From: JAISFI01 sp031553775
GTDB taxonomy: Bacteria; Bacteroidota; Bacteroidia; Bacteroidales; Azobacteroidaceae
Length of the DNA: 64,000 nucleotides
Direction of reading: 5' to 3'
NCBI GenBank assembly: GCA_031553775.1
Contig: JAVBLA010000003.1
Coordinates: 50,330 to 114,329, forward strand
The notes below the pieces were generated by a model. It ran no database searches and was not told the origin of the DNA. It worked only from the letters and a program-made list of their open reading frames with translations. Positions 52,712 through 61,955 of the stretch are shown piece by piece (the first letter of the stretch is position 1; every line of letters starts with the position of its first letter). The translations under genes were made by a program, and so were the position numbers.

Positions 52712-53626
52712 ATGCCCACCCTCACCATCCTCGGCCCAACCGCCTCCGGCAAAACATCTTTTGCCGCAGCATTGGCGGCTATTACCGGTTCTGAGATAAT
52801 CAGTGCCGATAGCAGACAGGTGTACAGGGGGATGACCATCGGTACAGGAAAAGACCTTGATGATTATGTGGTGAATGGGGTACAGGTTCCATTTCATCTG
52901 ATCGATATCTGTGATCCCGGATACAAGTATAATGTGTACGAATATCAGCATGATTTTTATATAGCATTCAATGACATTAAAAGCAGGGAAAAAACGCCTC
53001 TCCTTTGTGGAGGAACCGGCCTGTATATAGAATCGGTGTTGAAAGGCTATAAATTACTGTCAGTCCCTGAAAATCCGGAATTGAGAGAACGTTTACAGCA
53101 CCATTCTCTGGAAGAACTCGAAACCTTATTGGCATCTTACAAAACCTTACATAACAAAACCGATGTAGATTCTGTCAAAAGAGCAATCCGGGCCATAGAA
53201 ATTGAAGAATACTATCTGACACAGGATCCGGAAATAACGGAGTTTAAACCATTGGAAAGTTTGATTATCGGATTGGAAATAGACCGAAATTTCCGCCGGG
53301 AGAAGATAACACAACGTTTGAAAAAACGATTGGAAGAGGGTATGGTCAACGAAGTACAAGCTTTACTCGATCAGGGTATCTCTCCTGAGGATTTAATTTA
53401 TTACGGACTTGAATATAAATATCTGACTTTATATTTATTGGGAGAACTGGATTACGACCAGATGTTTTCTCAATTGGAAACAGCTATTCATCAATTTGCC
53501 AAACGACAAATGACCTGGTTCAGAGGAATGGAACGCAGGGGATTTCATATTCATTGGATAGATGCAATGTTGCCGATGGAAGAAAAAGTTAACAGGGTAT
53601 TGTCGTTGTATGAAAATACCTTCTGA
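52712..53626 (+). CDS. miaA: tRNA dimethylallyltransferase MiaA
   Basis: The 304-residue protein carries the P-loop LGPTASGKTSFA at the N-terminus, the dimethylallyl-binding DSRQVYRGMTIGTGK motif, LCGGTGLYIESVLKGY and the C-terminal RQMTWFRGMERRGFHIHWID. It adds an isopentenyl group to A37 of tRNAs reading UNN codons. The MiaA is slightly short compared with E. coli, as in Bacteroidetes. It sits behind an intergenic repeat, so it is probably not part of the efflux operon. Confidence 0.96.
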   Translation: MPTLTILGPTASGKTSFAAALAAITGSEIISADSRQVYRGMTIGTGKDLDDYVVNGVQVPFHLIDICDPGYKYNVYEYQHDFYIAFNDIKSREKTPLLCGGTGLYIESVLKGYKLLSVPENPELRERLQHHSLEELETLLASYKTLHNKTDVDSVKRAIRAIEIEEYYLTQDPEITEFKPLESLIIGLEIDRNFRREKITQRLKKRLEEGMVNEVQALLDQGISPEDLIYYGLEYKYLTLYLLGELDYDQMFSQLETAIHQFAKRQMTWFRGMERRGFHIHWIDAMLPMEEKVNRVLSLYENTF

Positions 53627-53822
53627 AAGTATTTTTTAATAGTTACTAAATCTCCAAGTGTTTTTTTGAAATTTCAAGTAAAAGAATACCGGAATAGTAG
53701 AAAAACTTAATTTTTTATTCTATTTTTACAACGGATTATCAGGGATTATGTTTTTTTTTATTAGAAATTGAACAAAAACTGCACATATTTGTTACAGTAA
53801 TACAATGGTAGCCCTTTAAAAC

Positions 53823-54659
53823 GTGAAAGCAATGAAATACTTTTTTTTAATACCTGTATTTTCTTTTTTCTTCTTTTCTTGCAATTGTAAATTCAAAGAT
53901 AAAAAAAATGATTTTGCTATTCAACCCGTATTCCTCAATGGGTATACGGTACAGAATTTGTCTAAGAACAGTGCCGGAAAAACAATCATGTTATTCAGGA
54001 ATCAAAAAGAATTTGATGTTTTTCTTACATCTAATGATGATAAAGATGAATTGATAAAGCCTGATTTTGATAAGAATTACGTATTGATGATTACCCATAA
54101 TCCGGATATCCGTGAAATCCAGATAGCTATAAATAAAATTGAAAATTTGAATAATCAGATCAATGTTTATTATGGATTTTGCAAAACTCCCGGTATCAGA
54201 AATGTCAAAACGCGTGCATTGTCGTTATTTATGCTTCCTAAAGATAGTTCAGTGAACAATATTGGCCTGATCGGAGAAATAGATACCATTTTATTAGATA
54301 CCCGATACCAGAATTTACCACCGGTACAATGGGAATATGTATATGAAGGTGTTTTCCCTTGTGCCGATTGTCCGGGGATCGACGCTACACTGAAAATATC
54401 ACCGGATTTTCAGGAATACGAATACACAAGATTTTTTATGGGACAACAGCCTATATCTGTCAAACGGGGAAAAATGTTGGTAGAACATGGCTATAAAAAG
54501 GACAAAGATGCATTGATTTTTTGGATGAACCCTGGTGATGAAAAAGAACAACGCTATTTTTTGCAACCGTCAGATCGTCGTGATGCTGTTATTTTGCTCT
54601 CTCCTCAACGAGAATTTATAGATTCCGACTTAAACTATGTGTTAGTTAGGAAACAATAG
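53823..54659 (+). CDS. NlpE-like lipoprotein
   Basis: The 278-residue protein has a lipoprotein signal with Cys20 (FFFFSC). The C-terminal half matches the NlpE N-terminal domain: YEGVFPCADCPGIDATLKI with the Cys180-x-x-Cys183 pair that marks NlpE. The N-terminal half (about 25-165) is an unrecognised beta-rich domain. NlpE in E. coli senses copper and surface contact and activates the Cpx response; a Bacteroidetes Cpx equivalent is not evident, so a metal or redox role is inference. It ends 14 bases inside the convergent DUF2520 gene. Confidence 0.85.
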   Translation: MKAMKYFFLIPVFSFFFFSCNCKFKDKKNDFAIQPVFLNGYTVQNLSKNSAGKTIMLFRNQKEFDVFLTSNDDKDELIKPDFDKNYVLMITHNPDIREIQIAINKIENLNNQINVYYGFCKTPGIRNVKTRALSLFMLPKDSSVNNIGLIGEIDTILLDTRYQNLPPVQWEYVYEGVFPCADCPGIDATLKISPDFQEYEYTRFFMGQQPISVKRGKMLVEHGYKKDKDALIFWMNPGDEKEQRYFLQPSDRRDAVILLSPQREFIDSDLNYVLVRKQ

Positions 54660-55404
54660 ATTGAATACTCTTGCTGATATTCCGGTATAGATTTTTTTTA
54701 TGTTCATCGAGCAATTTCATGTGTTCTTCCATTACTTCCGTATCAATGCGAACAGCTGGTCCGGTTTGTGCCTTTTGTGGATGAATGGTTTTTGTTTTTC
54801 CTGCTGTTTCTTCTATCAAAGGCAATAAGATGCGCCAATTCAATTGTTTATTCTCTAATATACAAGCAGCTAAGGTATACATATGGTTGGTGAAATTGCA
54901 TGCGAATACAGCTGCTAAATGAATGTATTTTCGGTCTTCGTATGAAGTGAAATATACAGAATCAGATAATTTTCCAGCAATTTCATGCAGTATTTCCCCA
55001 TCGGAAGGGTTGGTACTTTCCAGCAACAAAGGAATATGATCAAAAGAAATCTCCCTGTTTTTACTGAATGTTTGCAAGGGATAAAAAACGCCATACCTTT
55101 TTATATATCCGGAAAAGATATCCATGGGTATACTACCTGCCGTGTGCACGTACAAACCATTTCCAGCCGGCATGGAAGATAGGATTTCTTCGACGACGGA
55201 ATCTTTAACGGCTATGAAGTAAATATCTGCACCGGTAATAATCGAACGGATATCTGCGGTAAAATTAGACTCTAATCGGTTCCCGAGGAGTCTGGCTGCA
55301 TCTTCAGTACGGCTGTAAACCTGTTCAATACGATAACCTTTGCTTTTAAGTGCCAAGCCCAAATGGGTGGCAACGTTTCCGGCTCCAATCAGAACGACCT
55401 TCAT
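54646..55404 (-). CDS. DUF2520 (pyrroline-5-carboxylate reductase-like) NAD(P)-binding protein
   Basis: The 252-residue protein has an N-terminal Rossmann fold (MKVVLIGAGNVATHLGLAL) and a helical C-terminal DUF2520 domain (about 125-245, KYIHLAAVFACNFTNHMY). It resembles ketopantoate and pyrroline-5-carboxylate reductases, but no reaction has been assigned that I can verify. It overlaps the 3' end of the NlpE-like gene by 14 bases and is preceded by an intergenic repeat. Confidence 0.88.
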   Translation of the reverse strand: MKVVLIGAGNVATHLGLALKSKGYRIEQVYSRTEDAARLLGNRLESNFTADIRSIITGADIYFIAVKDSVVEEILSSMPAGNGLYVHTAGSIPMDIFSGYIKRYGVFYPLQTFSKNREISFDHIPLLLESTNPSDGEILHEIAGKLSDSVYFTSYEDRKYIHLAAVFACNFTNHMYTLAACILENKQLNWRILLPLIEETAGKTKTIHPQKAQTGPAVRIDTEVMEEHMKLLDEHKKNLYRNISKSIQSIVS

Positions 55405-55408
55405 ACGT

Positions 55409-55466
55409 AAATAATTGAAAATTAAAAATTGAAAATTGAAAATTTCTGTATGATTTTCAATTTCTT
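55409..55466. repeat. Intergenic inverted unit repeat, TTGAAAA type
   Basis: The left arm at 55412-55444 (ATTGAAAATTAAAAATTG units) faces a short right arm (TGATTTTCAATTTC). Confidence 0.65.
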
Positions 55467-55479
55467 CTGGGGCATGTTT

Positions 55480-55818
55480 TTATTTTTTTAAGACTAATAT
55501 CAGCAGGATGGCACCTGTAATGACCATGACTACCGGCCAAAAGTATATGGAATAAGTGGGTAACCATTGATCCAGTAAGTAATTAAAACGAAGGATAATT
55601 CCGATTAATACCAACATAAGTCCCAGTGTTTTTTCTTTTTTGGCACAAAGAAAAATGATCCCTGCGTAAAGAAAATAATTTCGCCAGTCCATTACATACC
55701 GTTCAATGTGGAGCGCCCTGAATGCACCAAGTATATCAAGCAGGAACAATAATCCGAAAAAAACGAAAGAAAGTCCATAGGCTAATTTGTCTCCCGATTT
55801 ATTACTTCTTGCTTTCAT
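55480..55818 (-). CDS. Small four-helix membrane protein
   Basis: A 112-residue protein with about four membrane helices (SFVFFGLLFLLDILGAF; YFLYAGIIFLCAKK; LGLMLVLIGIILRFN; FWPVVMVITGAILLILVL), a pattern like the LiaI/LiaF membrane region or DUF5668. It overlaps the nitroreductase gene by 4 bases (ATGA), so the two are translationally coupled. Function unknown. Confidence 0.8.
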   Translation of the reverse strand: MKARSNKSGDKLAYGLSFVFFGLLFLLDILGAFRALHIERYVMDWRNYFLYAGIIFLCAKKEKTLGLMLVLIGIILRFNYLLDQWLPTYSIYFWPVVMVITGAILLILVLKK

Positions 55819-56360
55819 TTGGTCTCTATCGATGAATATTGTTCAATATGGATCTTCTCCCATTGGAGATTTTCTTCGTCGAACGGTTTTTTCTCCTGTT
55901 CTTTATGTCCGATGGCTATAACAGCCAGTACTTCCAGTTGGTAAGGAATATTCAGTATATCGCGTATATTCTGTTCCGCACTGTTTCCATTGGCATCTGT
56001 CCGGTTGCGCATTTGCACCCAGCAGCTTCCGAGTCCCATATCTTCTGCCTGTAATTGGATATAGGCCGATACGATGGAAGTATCTTCAATCCAGACATCA
56101 CTTTTCTGTGGATCTGCGACGATCACGATAGCCAGAGCGCAATCGGCGATCATTGCACCTCCATGTGCTTTAGCCTGAGATATTTTTTGCAAAGTCTCCT
56201 TGTTTTCCACCAGTACGAATTGCCAGGGAGTACTGCTTTTGGAGGAGGGAGCCATTAAAGCGGCTTTCATTAGTATTTCCACTTCTCCGGGAGTCAGCAG
56301 TTTGCCGGTAAATTTGCGGATACTGCGGCGTTTTTTCACCAGATCTATAAATTTTTCCAT
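55815..56360 (-). CDS. Nitroreductase family protein
   Basis: The 181-residue protein has the FMN-binding nitroreductase signature RRSIRKFTGKLLTPGEVE, then the APSSKSSTPWQFVLVEN segment. The later DMGLGSCWVQMRNR and LEVLAVIAIGHKE complete the fold. Such proteins are NAD(P)H-dependent flavin enzymes reducing nitro compounds, quinones or similar. The physiological substrate is unknown. The upstream promoter is TACCTTTG at 56384 on the minus strand. Confidence 0.93.
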   Translation of the reverse strand: MEKFIDLVKKRRSIRKFTGKLLTPGEVEILMKAALMAPSSKSSTPWQFVLVENKETLQKISQAKAHGGAMIADCALAIVIVADPQKSDVWIEDTSIVSAYIQLQAEDMGLGSCWVQMRNRTDANGNSAEQNIRDILNIPYQLEVLAVIAIGHKEQEKKPFDEENLQWEKIHIEQYSSIETK

Positions 56361-56383
56361 TGTATTTACGATTGATCAGAATG

Positions 56384-56391
56384 CAAAGGTA
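56384..56391 (-). promoter_or_regulatory. Promoter -7 element of the nitroreductase gene
   Basis: Minus-strand TACCTTTG fits TAnnTTTG, 24 bases upstream of the ATG. Confidence 0.55.
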
Positions 56392-56465
56392 ATGAAAAAA
56401 CTTCCTGCTTTTTCTAATAAAAATCACATTTTCCCGTTTAGAAGATAATATTCAAAAAAAGATAG

Positions 56466-58859
56466 ATGAAACAACAGGCGCTGATAACGCTTCTCTTCCT
56501 TTTAATTTCTGCAATGGGCTTTTCGCAGCGGGTGAAAATCTCGGGAACTGTAGTCGATACGGATAATCAGCCTTTAGAATTGGCTACAGCGCAGGTATCG
56601 GGAACAGCCAATCTGGTAATGACAAATGAAAAGGGTTATTTTGTTCTTTCGGTGAATGCCGGAGATTCTATTACGATTGTTTTTTCCTGTTTAGGTTATA
56701 ACAGAACCAAGAAGGTAATTCAGGATCCCAGGGAAGGCATGCATTTTACGGTAGTTATGCGGCATATGTCGGTTGAACTAGGTGAGTTTACTGTTCGTGC
56801 ACAACGATCTCAAACCGGCATGACTCAGAAACTGGATTTAGGCAACACCCGTTTGAACACAGATGCATCAGGAGGTAATATTGAGTCTCGCCTGGGCACG
56901 GAAATGGGAGTTTCCAATAAAAATGAATTAAGCTCCCAATATTCTGTTCGTGGTGGAAATTATGATGAAAATATCGTATATGTTAATGGTATTGAAGTTC
57001 ATCGCCCTTTGTTAATCCGTAGCGGGCAGCAGGAAGGACTGAGTTTTATCAATCCCGATTTAACAGGAGAAGTCCGTTTCTCATCCGGAGGATACGAACC
57101 GAAATACGGAGATAAAATGTCGTCGGTATTAGATATTATCTATAAAAAACCGGAAGCGTTCGAGGGAGCGGCTACGGTCAGCATGATGGGAGGCAGCCTG
57201 TATGTGGGAAGCGCCGGTAAAAAGTTTACCCAGATTACAGGTATTCGTTATAAACAGAATTCTTATTTGTTGGGTACGCTCGATACAAAAGGAGAGTATG
57301 ATCCTGTTTTTCTGGATGCACAAACCTATATGACATATCGTTTTTCCCCGAAAGTGGAATGGAATTTTCTGGGAAATTTTTCCAAAAACAAATATAATTT
57401 TACTCCGGTCAATCGGAGTACATCTTATGGCTCCATAGAAGCAGCGAAGAATTTTACGGTTTATTTTGATGGACAGGAAGTTGATAATTTCGAAACTCTT
57501 TTCGGTTCTACCGGATTTACTTTCCGCCCCCGGGAGAGTACGGAGCTGGCTATACAACTGTCTGCTTTTCAGTCGAAAGAAGAAGAAACTTACGATATTT
57601 CGGGCGAATATTTCCTGAGTGATGTAATCTCCTCCGACGAGATGTCGCTGATCGGTGTAGGCAACTACCATGAACATGCCCGTAACCATTTGAAATCGGA
57701 TGTGGTGACACTGACTCATATGGGTTCTCAGAAATATGAACAGCATACTTTACGCTGGAGTCTTGGGTACCAGCATGAAAAGATCAACGATCGTATCCGG
57801 GAGTGGGAGATGCGCGATTCTACAGGCTACTCACTTCCATATGATGGTATCCGTGTAAATGTTTATGAAAATCTTTATTCCCGGAATGATATTTCATCGA
57901 ACCGTTTTTCCGGTTATCTTCAGGACACCTATAAATTTCGTATTGAACAGGGAATTTTCTCCTTAACAGCAGGTGTGCGGGGAAGTTACTGGGATTATAA
58001 CAAAGAATTTATTGTCAGTCCCAGGGCTTCAATCGGTTTTATCCCTTCTTTCGATCAGCGGTTTACTTTTCGTTTTGCCACAGGACTGTATTACCAGGCT
58101 CCTTTTTATAAAGAATTCCGGATGACGCAAACCGATTCGGAAGGAAATTCCGAGATTGTACTGAACCAGGATATCCGTTCGCAACGCTCTATCCATTTTG
58201 TATTAGGCGGTGATTATGCGTTTTATGCGATTAGCCGGCCATTCAAATTTACCGCAGAAGCGTATTATAAAAAATTAGACGATCTGGTGCCTTATACCGT
58301 GGATAATGTTAAAGTACGGTATTATGGGCAGAATATTTCTTCCGGATATGCCACGGGATTGGATATGAAAATTTTCGGAGAGTTTGTTCCCGGAACCGAT
58401 TCCTGGCTTTGTTTTTCTTTAATGAAGGCCGAACAGGATATTGAGGGCGTAAAAGTTCCGTTGCCTACCGATCAGCGTTACAGTATTTCTATGTTCTTTA
58501 CCGACTATTTTCCCCGGTATAAAAAGGTACGCTTGAATTTACGGGCTATCTGGTCGGCCGGACTTCCTTTTTCCCCTCCGGGACAAGGGTATGAATCAGG
58601 GTATTTTAATTCTTCTGCCTATCGGAGGATCGATGTGGGGATGACTTATCAGTTATCGAAAGATACTGATGAATTTATGAATAAGGGTTTCTTCCGTCAT
58701 TTGAAAAATATTTATTTCGGTCTGGATTGTTTCAATCTTTTTGCTATCAACAATGTCAATTCGTATTATTGGGTGACTGCTGTGAATAATGTTCAGTATG
58801 CTGTTCCCAATTATCTTACAGGTAGGCAATTGAATGTGAAAATGGTTGTTGAGTTCTGA
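56466..58859 (+). CDS. TonB-dependent outer-membrane receptor with carboxypeptidase-like domain
   Basis: The 797-residue protein has a signal peptide ending GFSQ, a carboxypeptidase-regulatory-like domain (about 24-105, VKISGTVVDTDNQPLELATAQV), a plug domain (about 115-220, SVRGGNYDENIVYVNGIEV and GYEPKYGDKMSSVLDI) and a barrel ending in LNVKMVVEF. No SusD partner lies beside it. The ligand is unknown. It converges on the large barrel gene with only 15 bases between stops. Confidence 0.93.
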   Translation: MKQQALITLLFLLISAMGFSQRVKISGTVVDTDNQPLELATAQVSGTANLVMTNEKGYFVLSVNAGDSITIVFSCLGYNRTKKVIQDPREGMHFTVVMRHMSVELGEFTVRAQRSQTGMTQKLDLGNTRLNTDASGGNIESRLGTEMGVSNKNELSSQYSVRGGNYDENIVYVNGIEVHRPLLIRSGQQEGLSFINPDLTGEVRFSSGGYEPKYGDKMSSVLDIIYKKPEAFEGAATVSMMGGSLYVGSAGKKFTQITGIRYKQNSYLLGTLDTKGEYDPVFLDAQTYMTYRFSPKVEWNFLGNFSKNKYNFTPVNRSTSYGSIEAAKNFTVYFDGQEVDNFETLFGSTGFTFRPRESTELAIQLSAFQSKEEETYDISGEYFLSDVISSDEMSLIGVGNYHEHARNHLKSDVVTLTHMGSQKYEQHTLRWSLGYQHEKINDRIREWEMRDSTGYSLPYDGIRVNVYENLYSRNDISSNRFSGYLQDTYKFRIEQGIFSLTAGVRGSYWDYNKEFIVSPRASIGFIPSFDQRFTFRFATGLYYQAPFYKEFRMTQTDSEGNSEIVLNQDIRSQRSIHFVLGGDYAFYAISRPFKFTAEAYYKKLDDLVPYTVDNVKVRYYGQNISSGYATGLDMKIFGEFVPGTDSWLCFSLMKAEQDIEGVKVPLPTDQRYSISMFFTDYFPRYKKVRLNLRAIWSAGLPFSPPGQGYESGYFNSSAYRRIDVGMTYQLSKDTDEFMNKGFFRHLKNIYFGLDCFNLFAINNVNSYYWVTAVNNVQYAVPNYLTGRQLNVKMVVEF

Positions 58860-58874
58860 TTCTTAATCCTTTGG

Positions 58875-61817
58875 TTATCTTCTGTTTCCGGAAGATTGCC
58901 TGCTACGATTTCCTGTACCCGACCGTGAAGGCATTGTGCTACTTTTCCTGTATTCTTCGATATTTTCCCGGTTAATTTTTCTGTCGGTTCTTTTGGTTCC
59001 CATTTGGTTAAACCTGTAGGAAAAGGAAACAAGGAAAAAGCTGGTTAAAGTGTTGTATTCGCTATCTTCGATATAATTCACGTTGACATTCCGGTCTATA
59101 CTGAGCGCCTGTTGCAGGATATCTGTCCATTTGACCCTGACAGATGCCTGTTTCCTGCTTAAAAATTGTTTGCTGATTTCAGCATTCCAAACCGTTTCAT
59201 TTTTATTATATCCGGTGCTTAAGCCTTTGTTGGCACGGTAACTGATATCGGAAGAGAGCGTCCAGTCGTGTGGGAAAAATAATTGAGTATTGTAAGTCAG
59301 CCCATAGTTGGTGCTGATCTGGTTCTCCCTGTCTTCGATAGAATTACTGGTGTTGGAATAACGGATATTTCCCCGGAGTTGCCCATAAAACCAATCTTTG
59401 CTATAGCTCAGGCTAATGACTTCGGATGTACTGAACGTTTGCGAAATATTTTGATATGCTTGTCTGCTGATCCTGACGAAACCGATCCGGTTGTTGAAAC
59501 TTCCCCGGGTATGGGTACTGAACTTCAATCTTTTAAGTGCACCGAAAGGGGTATTATACAGTACATCTCCGAAAAGACTCCATGAACCGCTCACATTAAC
59601 AGGTCTGGTATGTTGTACTCCTGTACCGTTCCCATTAATGTCTTCCTCGTACGAAGTATAGTTGACTATATCGTTTTCCGTATAGGTGTAGGCGAGGTTA
59701 CTGGCTAAGGAACGTTGCGATTCCCTTTTGTTCAGATTGTATCTGAATGCCCCTGTATGTGTGAAGGAGGGCAAGAGATCCGGATTCCCTCTCCGGATAT
59801 TCAAAGGGTTGGTATTGTTCTCGGTCGGATCCAATTGTGTTACACTCGGCTGCTCGATCCTTTCACGATAGGAGAACCGGATATTGGATTCCTTACTGAA
59901 CCTGTAGGTGAAATTCAACTGAGGCGCATAGTTTACTATACTGCGTTTGGGAAAATCATATATCAGAGAATCACTTCCGTTTCCATAGTAATCTTTAACA
60001 AAAGTCTTGCTTTGGGAGTACGACGGAAATACATTGACTCCTACATTATAGGAATATTTGTCATGAACAGCATTGAAACTTGCTCCTAATGTCTGGTTGA
60101 TAAATATGTTTTCCATACTTCGGCTGTATATCGGGTTCAATATGGAATAACTTTCGGTAAAAGGATCGTAATCGTAAGTCTTTCTGGTGTTTTCTGTTGG
60201 ATTATACCGGATATTGTAAGTAAATTGCAGGGTATTATTTGTTTTCCAGACAGGCTCTATATAACTTGCCCTGAAACGATACATATCGCGGTTTGAATTG
60301 TTGAACAATTCCTGGTTTAAATTCCTGTTATTGATAGGTCTGTTTCTGAATCTACTGGTAGAAATATTAGTTCCTTCACCGCTGTTCCTGTTGAAATTTA
60401 CTTCTCCGGTGAAGTTCAGTCTGCGGCCTTTTTTTTGGAATTTGTGTGCATAGGTCAGTTCTGCGTTCATCACCCTACCGTTGGTATTGAGGATTGTGTT
60501 GGCTTCGCTGTAGTTTACCAGGGTGGAATCTATATCTCCGGCTAAAGTATTCTGGAAAGAATAATCATTGGAATATGAATCATTAAACGACAACCGGGTG
60601 GTTAGCACAAAAGTATTCATGGTATCCGGGGTAAATTCTACTTTACCGTCGAAGGCAATATTGTTGGAATAACTTTGATCGTTAGAAAGAGTATTCCGGT
60701 AGGAGGTACTGTCGTTTTTCAGGAAATTCTGGCGGAATGCTTTTCGTTTGATTAACTCGTCTGCATAATTGTACCGGATATTGCCTCCCAATTTCCATTG
60801 GTCGTTGATAATCCCCATGCCGTTCAATCCTCCTGTAACCGAGCTGCTGAGTCCGTTTCCGTCACCTCTTGAGCCTCCGCTTCTCATGCCTGAGCGGGAG
60901 ATGTTTCCTCCATCCGTGAATCCCCGGTTGTTGACGTTATTAGAATTAAAAAGCAGGGTAAATTGTTTGTCGTCTAAAAAACGACTGACAAAGGCATTGC
61001 CGGCATAACGGGCATCATTTTCCACCTGGTTGTCGACAAAGGCTCCGGCGCCGATAGCCGTATTAGATATCCAGCCTTTTTTCATCCCCTTTTTGATGGT
61101 CAGATTGATCACGGTTTCTTCTTCTCCATCATCTACCCCGGTCAGCAATTCAAGATCGGATTTTTTATCGATTACCTGTACTTTGTCAATAATATCTAAT
61201 GTGAGGTTTTTGGTTGCCATTTTCGGATCATTTCCGAAAAACTCTTTTCCATCTACAAATATACGCGTAACTTCTTTTCCTATAACTGTTATCTTTCCGT
61301 CATTATCAACTTCAACGCCCGGCAGGCGTTTGAGTAAATCTTCAACAACTGCACTTTCCGGCATACGGAATGCCGCCGGATTGTATTCCATTGTATCTTG
61401 TTTAACTACTACTTCGGGAATTTCGGCGAGCACGATGACTTCTGAAAGCATCACAGCATTTTCATCCAATTTGATTTTTCCGAGATTGATAGTGTTTCCG
61501 GGGAATTTTTCGGGTGATATTTTTTGATAAGTAGTGTTGTAACCAAGAAAAGAGATGCTGAGAATATAGTTGTTTTTTTCCACCGAAGGCAGTACAAAGA
61601 TACCGTTTTTGTCGGTTATGGTATACTTTATTGCAGAACTATCCCGGGAACTTAGCAGGCGGATGATTGCATTTTCCACAATCAGATCCGTACTGTCGGT
61701 ATGTTCTACGATATTGCCCCTGATTTCTTTCCATGTAGAAGATGTTTGTGCATGGATACATTGAATGGAAGCCAATAATATGAAGCAGATCAGCAGGCAA
61801 TTTTTTTGATATTTCAT
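58875..61817 (-). CDS. Large outer-membrane beta-barrel protein (TonB-receptor-like, OMP_b-brl_3 type)
   Basis: The 980-residue protein has a signal peptide (ILLASIQCIHAQ), a carboxypeptidase-regulatory-like domain (about 28-115), a degenerate plug (about 130-240, LLKRLPGVEVDNDGKITVIGK and KVQVIDKKSD) and a long barrel rich in aromatic/Asn repeats (SNNIAFDGKVEFTP). The C-terminal tail is rich in Arg, Ser and Asn (MPSRSGTGNRSRQSSGNRR) and lacks the aromatic terminal residue of ordinary porins. It is unusually long. Function is unknown; family-level assignment only. Confidence 0.9.
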   Translation of the reverse strand: MKYQKNCLLICFILLASIQCIHAQTSSTWKEIRGNIVEHTDSTDLIVENAIIRLLSSRDSSAIKYTITDKNGIFVLPSVEKNNYILSISFLGYNTTYQKISPEKFPGNTINLGKIKLDENAVMLSEVIVLAEIPEVVVKQDTMEYNPAAFRMPESAVVEDLLKRLPGVEVDNDGKITVIGKEVTRIFVDGKEFFGNDPKMATKNLTLDIIDKVQVIDKKSDLELLTGVDDGEEETVINLTIKKGMKKGWISNTAIGAGAFVDNQVENDARYAGNAFVSRFLDDKQFTLLFNSNNVNNRGFTDGGNISRSGMRSGGSRGDGNGLSSSVTGGLNGMGIINDQWKLGGNIRYNYADELIKRKAFRQNFLKNDSTSYRNTLSNDQSYSNNIAFDGKVEFTPDTMNTFVLTTRLSFNDSYSNDYSFQNTLAGDIDSTLVNYSEANTILNTNGRVMNAELTYAHKFQKKGRRLNFTGEVNFNRNSGEGTNISTSRFRNRPINNRNLNQELFNNSNRDMYRFRASYIEPVWKTNNTLQFTYNIRYNPTENTRKTYDYDPFTESYSILNPIYSRSMENIFINQTLGASFNAVHDKYSYNVGVNVFPSYSQSKTFVKDYYGNGSDSLIYDFPKRSIVNYAPQLNFTYRFSKESNIRFSYRERIEQPSVTQLDPTENNTNPLNIRRGNPDLLPSFTHTGAFRYNLNKRESQRSLASNLAYTYTENDIVNYTSYEEDINGNGTGVQHTRPVNVSGSWSLFGDVLYNTPFGALKRLKFSTHTRGSFNNRIGFVRISRQAYQNISQTFSTSEVISLSYSKDWFYGQLRGNIRYSNTSNSIEDRENQISTNYGLTYNTQLFFPHDWTLSSDISYRANKGLSTGYNKNETVWNAEISKQFLSRKQASVRVKWTDILQQALSIDRNVNVNYIEDSEYNTLTSFFLVSFSYRFNQMGTKRTDRKINRENIEEYRKSSTMPSRSGTGNRSRQSSGNRR

Positions 61818-61901
61818 GGAAAAAATAGTTATCGGATTTCTTAGACGAAAAAGAATCTGTATGGTTTAATCGGTGTTTTTATTTCTTTATTTTTCTATCC
61901 T

Positions 61902-61932
61902 TTTGCTTAAACAAAAACTTCACGTATATTTG
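61902..61932 (+). promoter_or_regulatory. Promoter of the heparinase-like gene
   Basis: TTTG at 61902-61905 and TATATTTG at 61925-61932, separated by 19 bases, sit 23 bases before the ATG; this is a perfect consensus. Confidence 0.8.
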
Positions 61933-61955
61933 TATAACTATAAAAACAACGAAAA